NCBI GenBank assembly: GCA_947628025.1
Contig: CANQYH010000023.1
Span: 1 to 18,893 of the forward strand
Origin: an uncultured Lachnospiraceae bacterium
Lineage (GTDB): Bacteria; Bacillota; Clostridia; Lachnospirales; Lachnospiraceae
Length of the DNA stretch: 18,893 bases
Reading direction: 5' to 3'
Each line of letters begins with the position of its first letter. Position 1 is the first letter of the stretch. The notes under the pieces were generated by a model, which saw nothing but the letters and a program-made list of their open reading frames with translations, did not search any database and had not been told where the DNA came from. The translations under genes were made by a program, and so were the position numbers. Below are positions 13,176 through 18,893 of this stretch, one piece after another.

Positions 13176-13251
13176 GCTGTATGGCGGGAAAGAGTGAGAA
13201 AAAGTGTGAGGGCATCGTGCGGTTTTGGTAGAATTTCCGGGGAGAAACGGC

Positions 13252-13257
13252 TATAAT
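13252..13257 (+). promoter_or_regulatory. Possible -10 box of the response regulator operon
   Basis: TATAAT, without a recognisable -35 element 15-19 bp upstream, which would fit an activator-dependent promoter. It is followed by a 7-bp hairpin (TCTTCGC 13330-13336, GCGAAGA 13342-13348) in the leader. Apart from the terminator at 13138, I see nothing else in the gap 12998-13435. Confidence 0.35.
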
Positions 13258-13435
13258 GATCTACAGCATAAGGCGGAACGGGCGCTCCGGTTATGTTTGC
13301 AGATTTTATAAATGAGAGGATAAAGCGAATCTTCGCGGCGGGCGAAGACTGTTTTGGCTGAAAGCGATGATTGCTGAAAGTGCTGGAACAGATCGGTCGG
13401 AGCGGATGAAAATCGGATCATGAGGAATGGCGGCT

Positions 13436-14119
13436 ATGAAAATATTGCTGGTGGAAGATAATGAAACGATCATTTTGGGACTGGAGTACCTCCTGGCGGA
13501 GGAGGGATTCCGGTGCGACAGCGCCCGGACGCGGCAGGAAGCGGAGCAGAAGCTTCGCCGGGAGCAGTACGATCTCTGCCTGCTGGACATTTCATTGCCG
13601 GACGGCAGCGGCTACGATCTCTGCCGCCTGATGCAGCGGGAGCGGAAGCTGCCGGTCATTTTCCTGACGGCCCGGGAGGAGGAGCGGGACGTGGTGAAAG
13701 GGTTTGATCTGGGGGCGGACGATTATATCATTAAGCCGTTCCGAAACCGGGAACTGATCTCGCGGATGAAAAATGTGCTGCGCAGGTACGGGAAAGCCAG
13801 CCCGGTGCTGGTCTGCGCTCATATTCGGATGGACACCGGCACCGGGCGGGTCTATTGTCACGGGGAAGAGGTGGCGCTGACGAAGCTGGAATATAAGATT
13901 TTAAACGTTATGATGAGCCGCCCGGGGCAGCTTTTCACGCGGGAGGAAATTCTGGCAAATATCTGGGATATATCGGGCAATTATGTCAATGACAACACGC
14001 TTTCCGTCACGATCAAGCGGCTCCGCGAGAAGATACAGGACAAGGACGGCGCGATCCTGAAGACGATCCGCGGGATGGGGTACCGGCTGAATGCGCCGGA
14101 GCGGCAGGAGAAGGTATGA
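13436..14119 (+). CDS. OmpR/PhoB-family response regulator
   Basis: A cytoplasmic transcription factor activated by phosphorylation. The receiver domain (residues 1-115) begins 'MKILLVEDNETIILGLEYLL'; acidic Glu7/Asp8, phosphoacceptor Asp51 (LLDISLPDG), switch Thr78 and Lys100 are all in place. The C-terminal winged helix (about 127-222) has 'ALTKLEYKILNVMMSRPGQL', 'YVNDNTLSVTIKRLREKI' and 'IRGMGYRL'. The upstream ATG at 13427 abuts the GAGGA ribosome site; the ATG at 13436 (9-nt spacing) gives the canonical N-terminus. It overlaps the kinase gene by 4 nt (ATGA), so the two are translationally coupled. A tandem repeat upstream of the ABC genes (15658-15676) is the likely binding site. Confidence 0.96.
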   Translation: MKILLVEDNETIILGLEYLLAEEGFRCDSARTRQEAEQKLRREQYDLCLLDISLPDGSGYDLCRLMQRERKLPVIFLTAREEERDVVKGFDLGADDYIIKPFRNRELISRMKNVLRRYGKASPVLVCAHIRMDTGTGRVYCHGEEVALTKLEYKILNVMMSRPGQLFTREEILANIWDISGNYVNDNTLSVTIKRLREKIQDKDGAILKTIRGMGYRLNAPERQEKV

Positions 14120-15381
14120 AACGTATTAGCAGAAAATGGAAGCATATCTGGAATCATAATCCGGGTCTTAGATATATGGCGCTGCTGACGGTCGCGGCGC
14201 TGGCGGCGGCGCTGCTGGGCTGGTATCTGGCCGCGGATGCGATGCTTGCGCGGCTGAATGAAGAAAATTTCCGGGTGATGGCGGCGATGTTCGGCAAAGT
14301 TAAGGAGACATACCCGGATTTCCGGGAGTCGGAATGGCTGGAACTGATCGGGCGGCAGCAGGATGGTTATGCTTATGGGCAGGAAATCCTGAGCCGGTAC
14401 GGCGTTTTCCGGGAAAATGGGTTGTGGACGGGGCAGGCGGCCTGGCGCGGGCAGTTCCTGGCGCTGGGCGGCGGCCTGCTGGCGTTGGTCTGCGCGCTGG
14501 TCTTTGCGGGCCTGGCGGTTTATTTGTGGCGGCGGCAGAAAAGGATCGACCGCCTGACGGAATATATCCGCGAGGTAGAACAGGGGAGTTATCAGCTGGA
14601 ACTGGAGCGGAACCGGGAGGATGAGCTGAGCGCCCTGCAGAATGAGCTTTACCGGGTGACGGTGCTGCTAAGAGAAAGCGCGGAGCTGTCCGGGAAGCAA
14701 AAGCGGGCGCTGGCGGATTCGGTGTCGGATATTTCCCATCAGCTGAAAACGCCTTTGGCTTCGGTGATGGTGCTGCTGGACAATCTGTCGGAGAGCAGCC
14801 ATATGGACGAACTCACCCGCAGGAATTTTCTGGCGGAGATCGTGCGGCAGCTGACAAATGTGAATTGGCTGACTGCGGCATTGCTTAAATTGTCCCGGCT
14901 GGACGCGGGCGTGGTGGAATTTGAGCGCAGGCAGGTCAGTGTGGACGAGCTGCTGGACGATGTGGTCGGGAACCTGGAAGTGCAGGCGGAGTGGAAGCAG
15001 GTGCAGGTCGTGCGCGAGGGCGCGCCTGGTATCGTGATAGAGGGGGACCGCCGCTGGATCGGAGAGGCGGTAACGAATCTCGTGAAGAACGCGATCGAGC
15101 ACAGCGCGCCGGATGGCCGGGTCGTCATTCATACGGAAGAAAACGCGGTCTATACGGCGATTGCGGTGCGGGACTGGGGCGAGGGGATCTCGGAGGAGGA
15201 CCAGAAGCATATTTTCGAGCGTTTCTACCGCAGTGCTTCCGCAGGGGAGAACAGCACCGGGATCGGGCTGTCCCTGGCGAAGGAGATCGTGGAGCGGCAG
15301 AACGGGTACCTGACGATGCGCTCGGACCCGGAGAAAGGAACGGAGTTTTTGATGAAGTTTATGAAAAGCGGGATAAAATAG
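14116..15381 (+). CDS. Membrane sensor histidine kinase
   Basis: The partner of the response regulator, 421 residues. TM1 spans about residues 20-40 ('YMALLTVAALAAALLGWYLA'), an extracytoplasmic loop of about 70 residues follows (to about 112), then TM2 about 113-138. A HAMP-like linker leads to the HisKA domain with phosphorylation site His208 in 'DISHQLKTPLAS', and the ATPase domain has its N box ('NLVKNAIEHSAPDG'), G1 box ('RDWGEGISEEDQ'), F box ('IFERFYRS') and G2 box ('GIGLSLAKEIVERQNG'). Everything needed for activity is present. The external loop is much larger than in the BceS/intramembrane-sensing kinases that usually accompany peptide-resistance ABC transporters, so this kinase may sense its ligand directly. 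The ligand is unknown. Confidence 0.95.
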   Translation: MKRISRKWKHIWNHNPGLRYMALLTVAALAAALLGWYLAADAMLARLNEENFRVMAAMFGKVKETYPDFRESEWLELIGRQQDGYAYGQEILSRYGVFRENGLWTGQAAWRGQFLALGGGLLALVCALVFAGLAVYLWRRQKRIDRLTEYIREVEQGSYQLELERNREDELSALQNELYRVTVLLRESAELSGKQKRALADSVSDISHQLKTPLASVMVLLDNLSESSHMDELTRRNFLAEIVRQLTNVNWLTAALLKLSRLDAGVVEFERRQVSVDELLDDVVGNLEVQAEWKQVQVVREGAPGIVIEGDRRWIGEAVTNLVKNAIEHSAPDGRVVIHTEENAVYTAIAVRDWGEGISEEDQKHIFERFYRSASAGENSTGIGLSLAKEIVERQNGYLTMRSDPEKGTEFLMKFMKSGIK

Positions 15382-15423
15382 CTGAGGGATCTGCCGGATG
15401 GGATAAAACTTTGCAGAAAACCG

Positions 15424-15452
15424 TTGACATTGTCTGCGGCAGGATGTAATAT
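15424..15452 (+). promoter_or_regulatory. Strong promoter for a short transcript in the kinase-ABC gap
   Basis: -35 TTGACA (15424-15429), 17-bp spacer, -10 TAATAT (15447-15452). The only frame directly behind it is a six-codon one (MKKVLP), and the terminator at 15510-15553 follows, so the product would be an RNA of about 95 nt. Confidence 0.75.
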
Positions 15453-15458
15453 AAATAT

Positions 15459-15553
15459 GAAAAAAGTGCTGCCGTAAAGCAAACGGTTGCCCTGAAACTT
15501 TTGGGTCACAAAAAGTGGCTGTTCAGTTTAGGCGCTGGGACAGTCACTTTTTT
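15459..15553 (+). ncRNA. Candidate antisense RNA (about 95 nt)
   Basis: Defined by the promoter at 15424-15452 and the hairpin with T-run ending at 15553. Its 3' part is complementary to the end of a 40-codon minus-strand frame and its terminator, the arrangement of type I antitoxin RNAs such as RatA or the par RNAs. The RNA is predicted only; expression cannot be seen. Confidence 0.4.
15510..15553. terminator. Bidirectional terminator shared by two convergent transcripts
   Basis: AAAAAGTGGCTGT (15510-15522) pairs with ACAGTCACTTTTT (15540-15552), with one wobble and a 17-nt loop. A T-run exits on both strands, so it can end plus- and minus-strand RNAs. The minus-strand stop codon TGA (15544-15546) lies within the stem. 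Confidence 0.8.
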
Positions 15554-15666
15554 GCGTTCTTACCGTTCTCATAGCCCAATCTATAGGCTGCACCGCATAA
15601 AATAGCCGCGATGCTCACCAGATAGAATAAAGATTCCAGAGAAATAAAAATATTTAAAAATGTCAC
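15544..15666 (-). CDS. Possible 40-residue hydrophobic peptide, type I toxin-like
   Basis: A short minus-strand frame reads MTFLNIFISLESLFYLVSIA, then AILCGAAYRLGYENGKNAKK and stop. It has one central membrane-length hydrophobic stretch (about residues 4-27) and a basic, polar tail ending in Lys-Lys: the profile of Gram-positive type I 'holin-like' toxins (TxpA/Fst-type). Its stop codon falls inside a terminator stem, also typical of those genes. The GTG at 15666 is the upstream-most usable start; a second GTG would give 24 residues. Neither has a good ribosome site and no clear minus-strand promoter is visible, so the call is tentative. The frame stays open for about 40 further codons upstream without a start codon. 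Confidence 0.4.
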   Translation of the reverse strand: MTFLNIFISLESLFYLVSIAAILCGAAYRLGYENGKNAKK

Positions 15667-15693
15667 CGAAATGTCATTTTGGTCCGGTATAGT
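15658..15693 (+). promoter_or_regulatory. Response-regulator box and promoter of the ABC transporter operon
   Basis: Direct repeat AAATGTCA (15658-15665) - CCG - AAATGTCA (15669-15676), an 11-bp period as bound by OmpR/PhoB-family dimers. A -10 box TATAGT lies at 15688-15693. The -35 position (15665-15670) falls inside the repeat and has no consensus -35, the usual picture for an activator-dependent promoter. The leader to the ATPase gene would be about 145 nt. Confidence 0.65.
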
Positions 15694-15845
15694 GATGCCG
15701 TAAAGGACAGGTAAGGACGGTTTTAGGAGCGATATAAACGAGATGATGGGGCGAAAGCTGCCGTCAGAGGCATAAACGCCCGCCCATCACAACCATTGGC
15801 GGACGCCGGAGAAGAACCGTCAGCAGACATGGAAAGGAAGAGAGA

Positions 15846-16541
15846 ATGGAGATTTTAAGGACAGAGGGCCTGACAAAGGTGTATGGAAAGGGCGAGAGCC
15901 AGGTCGTCGCGGTGGACGGCGTGGATCTCAGCATGGAACAAGGGGAATTTTTGGCGATCGTAGGCAGTTCCGGCAGCGGCAAATCTACGCTGATGCACAT
16001 GCTGGGCGGCGTGGAGCGGCCTACGCAGGGGAGAGTATTGATCGAGGGGCAGGATATTTACGCGATGGACCATGACACGCTGGCGATCTTCCGCCGCCGG
16101 CAGGTGGGACTGATCTACCAGTTCTATAACCTGATACCGGTTCTGAATGTGGAGGAAAACATGACGCTCCCCTGCGAACTGGACGGAAAGGAGCCGGATT
16201 GGGAGTATGTAAAGGAGCTGGCGGCCACATTGGGGCTGACCAAGCGGATGCGGCATCTGCCCAACGAGCTTTCGGGCGGCCAGCAGCAGAGGGCAGCCAT
16301 CGGCAGGGCGCTGGTGAACCGCCCGGCGATCCTTTTGGCGGACGAGCCGACGGGCAATCTGGATTCCAAGGCCAGCGATGAGATCGTGGAGCTTTTGAAA
16401 CTGTCCAATCAGAAATATAAGCAGACGATCGTGATGATCACGCACAATTTGGAGATCGCGAAGCTGGCCGGCCGGGTGGTCACGATCGAGGACGGCCGTA
16501 TTGTGCGCGACAGCCGGGAACGGGGAGGGAGGCAGTCATGA
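15846..16541 (+). CDS. ABC transporter ATP-binding protein (MacB/LolD/BceA-like class)
   Basis: The 231-residue cytoplasmic ATPase of an FtsX-type exporter or mechanotransmitter. Walker A GSSGSGKST (residues 40-48), Q-loop Gln92, signature LSGGQQQR (142-149), Walker B ILLADEP (162-168) and H-loop His200 are intact. The 'GGVERPTQGRVLIEGQDIY' and 'PVLNVEENMTLP' segments are typical of this class. The ribosome site GGAAGGAAGAG precedes ATG. It overlaps the permease gene by 4 nt (ATGA). Being preceded by a two-component pair and a tandem repeat box, it probably belongs to an inducible stress or antimicrobial-peptide response. The substrate is not evident. Confidence 0.96.
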   Translation: MEILRTEGLTKVYGKGESQVVAVDGVDLSMEQGEFLAIVGSSGSGKSTLMHMLGGVERPTQGRVLIEGQDIYAMDHDTLAIFRRRQVGLIYQFYNLIPVLNVEENMTLPCELDGKEPDWEYVKELAATLGLTKRMRHLPNELSGGQQQRAAIGRALVNRPAILLADEPTGNLDSKASDEIVELLKLSNQKYKQTIVMITHNLEIAKLAGRVVTIEDGRIVRDSRERGGRQS

Positions 16542-18893
16542 ACGTATTGCGGAAACTGACGCTGCGCACCATGAAACTGAATCCCAAGCGCACATTGGTG
16601 ACGATCGTCGGTATTGTGCTGGCCACAGCGCTGATCACGGCGGTCGCCAATATGGCCGCGAGCCTGGAAGCGTCTCTGATCGAATTTGAAAGAACGGACA
16701 GAGGGGATTATCATTATCAATTTACGGGCGTCGATGCGGAAGATCTGCTCTTTTTTCGGAATAACCGGATGATCCGTCAGATGGGCGTCAGGCAGAACGT
16801 GGGCTATGCGCCGCTTGCGGCCAGTCTGAATAAGGAAAAACCGTACCTTTTTATCATGGCGATGGATGAGAACGGAGTGAAAGCCAATGCCATACGCCTG
16901 ATCGAGGGGAGGCTGCCGCAGGCGGAGGGAGAGATCGTGGTTCCTCAGAATGTGGGAACCAACGGCGGAGTGGATATCCGCATTGGGGATGTGCTGGAAC
17001 TGACCGTGGGAGACCGGGTGGCGGACGGTTCCGTTTTGGGGCAGACCGACCATTACCGGGAGGGAGAGGAAACCTTTGCGGGACGGGAGACTGTCCGTTA
17101 TACCGTGGTGGGGAGGATCGAAAGCGTGCGGACTTCTCTTGAGCGCGCGTATTCGCCGGGCTATACGGCCGTCACCTATCTGGATCCGCAGACCGCGCAG
17201 GGGAAGCTGAGCGTCTATGTCAGCTACACGAAAGAGGGACTGAAAAAGCGGAATGTGGTAAACGCGGGACTTTTGGGGATCACGCTGGAGCAATATGAGA
17301 AAATGGATAGCGATATCACGAAAGAGAAGCTGGCGGAGGCCGGGGCGATCGCGGAGGGGCTTTCGGTACACCGGCAGCTGGTGATTCTGGAGACGCACCA
17401 GCGTTCCGGGTTAAGCAGTATGCTTTATCTGATGGCGGCCCTGGCGATCGCGATCATCATGATGGCCAGCGTGTTTTGTATCCGCAACAGCTTTACGATC
17501 TCCCTGACCGAGAAAATGCGCCTCTACGGGATGCTTTCTTCGGTGGGAGCTACCCGGAAGCAGATGCGCGGTCTGGTCTACCGGGAGGCGTTTTTCCTGG
17601 GGCTCGCCGGGATCCCGCTGGGCGTGTTCTGCGGCGTGGCGGCAACGGTGATCCTGGTCCGGGTCGCCAGCGGGCTGACGGAGCTGATCGAGGAAATGCG
17701 TCTGGTTTATAAAATGTCCCTGCCCGCTATATTGGGCGGCGCGGCGTTGTCCGCGGTCACGCTCTTTTTCTCGGCGGGGCAGTCTGCCAGGCGGGCGGCC
17801 CAGGTGTCGCCCATCAGTGCGATCCGCAGCAACAGCGCGGTGCGGATCCGGAGGCGGGAGCGGCGTATGCTGGAAAAGCTGGGCGGCAGGCCGAATGGAA
17901 CCGGCCGGATCATTCGCAGGATCTTCGGGATCGGCGGCGTGATCGCTTACAAAAATCTGCGCAGATCCCGCGGGAAATACCGCACCACGGTCATTTCCAT
18001 CGTGGTCAGCGTGGCCGTCTTTATCGCGACCAGCGCGCTGCTGAACATCGGGTTTCTGGTGGCGGGGACCCAGTATGAGCAATACGACTGGCAGCTGATG
18101 GTCACCCTTGGCGGCTCGCGCAGCAGTTATCAGCGGGAAGTGTATGAGGAGGCGCAGCGGATCGCCGGACTCGATGGGATTGAGGCTGTGGAGATGTGCC
18201 GCGGCGCGAAGTTTGAGGTAGATGCGGCGCAGCTTCCGTACAGCAGGCAGTACCGGGAGGATTTTCCCTGGGTGGAAACGGAGATGCAGCAGCTGAATTT
18301 TCGTTCTCTGGGAGAGGCGGGCTATGAGGCTTATTGCAGAAAACTGGGACTCGATGCGGACGAGGTATGGGACCAGGCGATCCTGATCGCGGATTACAGC
18401 CAGGAGGTCCGTGAGAATGGGAAGGCCATTACCTACCAGGGCGAATTGTATGAATGTAAGCCGGGCGATGTGCTGACGGGTGTCATGAATGCCGGAGACG
18501 AGGAGATCGAGGTTTCCGTGACGCTAGCCGCGCAGACGGACGAGCATCCGATGTCGGTCAGCGGCGTCGGGGGCGGATTCCTGATCGTCAGCGACCGCTG
18601 GATTGAGCAGTATGAGGAATATCTGGGGGCGCAGGTAAACGTGCATATCCGCTGCGGGGATCCGGACGCGATGGAGAAAACAATCGTCAGTGATATGGGA
18701 ATCCCGGACGGCCAGATCTATAATATGGCGCTGGCGCACAAGCAGTCGAAGGCCATTTACACGCTGCTGGGCATTTTTCTCTACGGTTTTATCACGGTGA
18801 TCGCGCTGATCGGCGTGACGAACATTTTCAATACAATCACCACCAACATGGAGCTGCGCAGCCGCGAATTCGCTATGCTGCAGTCGGTGGGCA
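16538..18893 (+). CDS. FtsX-family ABC transporter permease (incomplete at the window end)
   Basis: The membrane partner of the ATPase; 785 codons are visible and the frame is still open at the edge. TM1 lies at about residues 19-38, then a large external domain (about 40-290). The first FtsX core has helices near 296-317, 349-374 and 397-415, with the coupling segment 'EKMRLYGMLSSVGATRKQM'. Another helix is near 482-508, then a second external domain (about 510-735), and a second FtsX core opens near 741 with 'MELRSREFAMLQSVG', where the window stops. The duplicated 4+4 helix plan with two big external domains differs from BceB (10 helices, one external domain) and from four-helix MacB. GGGAGG precedes the ATG. 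It probably ends 50-100 residues beyond the edge. Confidence 0.93.
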   Translation, partial: MNVLRKLTLRTMKLNPKRTLVTIVGIVLATALITAVANMAASLEASLIEFERTDRGDYHYQFTGVDAEDLLFFRNNRMIRQMGVRQNVGYAPLAASLNKEKPYLFIMAMDENGVKANAIRLIEGRLPQAEGEIVVPQNVGTNGGVDIRIGDVLELTVGDRVADGSVLGQTDHYREGEETFAGRETVRYTVVGRIESVRTSLERAYSPGYTAVTYLDPQTAQGKLSVYVSYTKEGLKKRNVVNAGLLGITLEQYEKMDSDITKEKLAEAGAIAEGLSVHRQLVILETHQRSGLSSMLYLMAALAIAIIMMASVFCIRNSFTISLTEKMRLYGMLSSVGATRKQMRGLVYREAFFLGLAGIPLGVFCGVAATVILVRVASGLTELIEEMRLVYKMSLPAILGGAALSAVTLFFSAGQSARRAAQVSPISAIRSNSAVRIRRRERRMLEKLGGRPNGTGRIIRRIFGIGGVIAYKNLRRSRGKYRTTVISIVVSVAVFIATSALLNIGFLVAGTQYEQYDWQLMVTLGGSRSSYQREVYEEAQRIAGLDGIEAVEMCRGAKFEVDAAQLPYSRQYREDFPWVETEMQQLNFRSLGEAGYEAYCRKLGLDADEVWDQAILIADYSQEVRENGKAITYQGELYECKPGDVLTGVMNAGDEEIEVSVTLAAQTDEHPMSVSGVGGGFLIVSDRWIEQYEEYLGAQVNVHIRCGDPDAMEKTIVSDMGIPDGQIYNMALAHKQSKAIYTLLGIFLYGFITVIALIGVTNIFNTITTNMELRSREFAMLQSVG

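Overview
The window looks like chromosomal DNA from a gut-type, fairly GC-rich member of the Clostridia, most likely Lachnospiraceae. The reasons are strong purine-rich ribosome binding sites, sigma-A-type promoters, a ferredoxin-dependent indolepyruvate oxidoreductase typical of anaerobes, a TrpR-like YerC/YecD regulator, a secreted protein with a 'GWWWENDDGSW' head common in Lachnospiraceae, and an IS1182-type transposase relic. This placement is inferred from protein families; no rRNA or tRNA is present to confirm it.

Layout. 1-1157: a long near-perfect hairpin followed by an XRE-type regulator with TPR repeats. 1268-2438: on the minus strand, a TetR-family regulator and a cyclophilin-like protein, apparently one operon behind a promoter carrying two similar 13-bp operator-like sites. 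2736-3908: a TIGR04076 protein and a membrane-anchored Tim44-like/zinc-ribbon protein. 4082-5383 (minus): a PfkB-family sugar kinase, probably KDG kinase, with its own promoter and a long leader. 5430-9035: a yerC-like regulator, iorA, iorB and a DUF554 membrane protein, in a tight same-strand run. 9060-10648: a promoter and a secreted protein with about 14 YD-type repeats. 10824-11444: a decayed IS1182-family element. 11453-13175: an AT-rich toxin-antitoxin operon with promoter, palindromic operator and terminator. 13436-18893: a response regulator and histidine kinase, then an ABC-transporter ATPase and a large FtsX-type permease that runs off the window end.

How the genes work together. 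iorAB should oxidise aryl-pyruvates (aromatic amino-acid breakdown) to aryl-CoA with ferredoxin; the yerC-like gene in front is a candidate regulator. The response regulator/kinase pair is probably the switch for the ABC transporter: a tandem AAATGTCA repeat with 11-bp periodicity sits over the -35 position of the promoter in front of the ATPase gene.

Best candidates for something new. (1) The toxin-antitoxin operon pairs an MqsR-like toxin with an antitoxin that joins an MqsA-like metal-finger/HTH front to a SocA/DUF4065 (Panacea) domain. (2) In the kinase-ABC gap, a 40-codon hydrophobic minus-strand frame ends inside a terminator stem that is shared with a short convergent plus-strand transcript from a strong promoter. 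That is the geometry of a Gram-positive type I toxin/antisense-RNA pair, interlocked with the response-regulator box.
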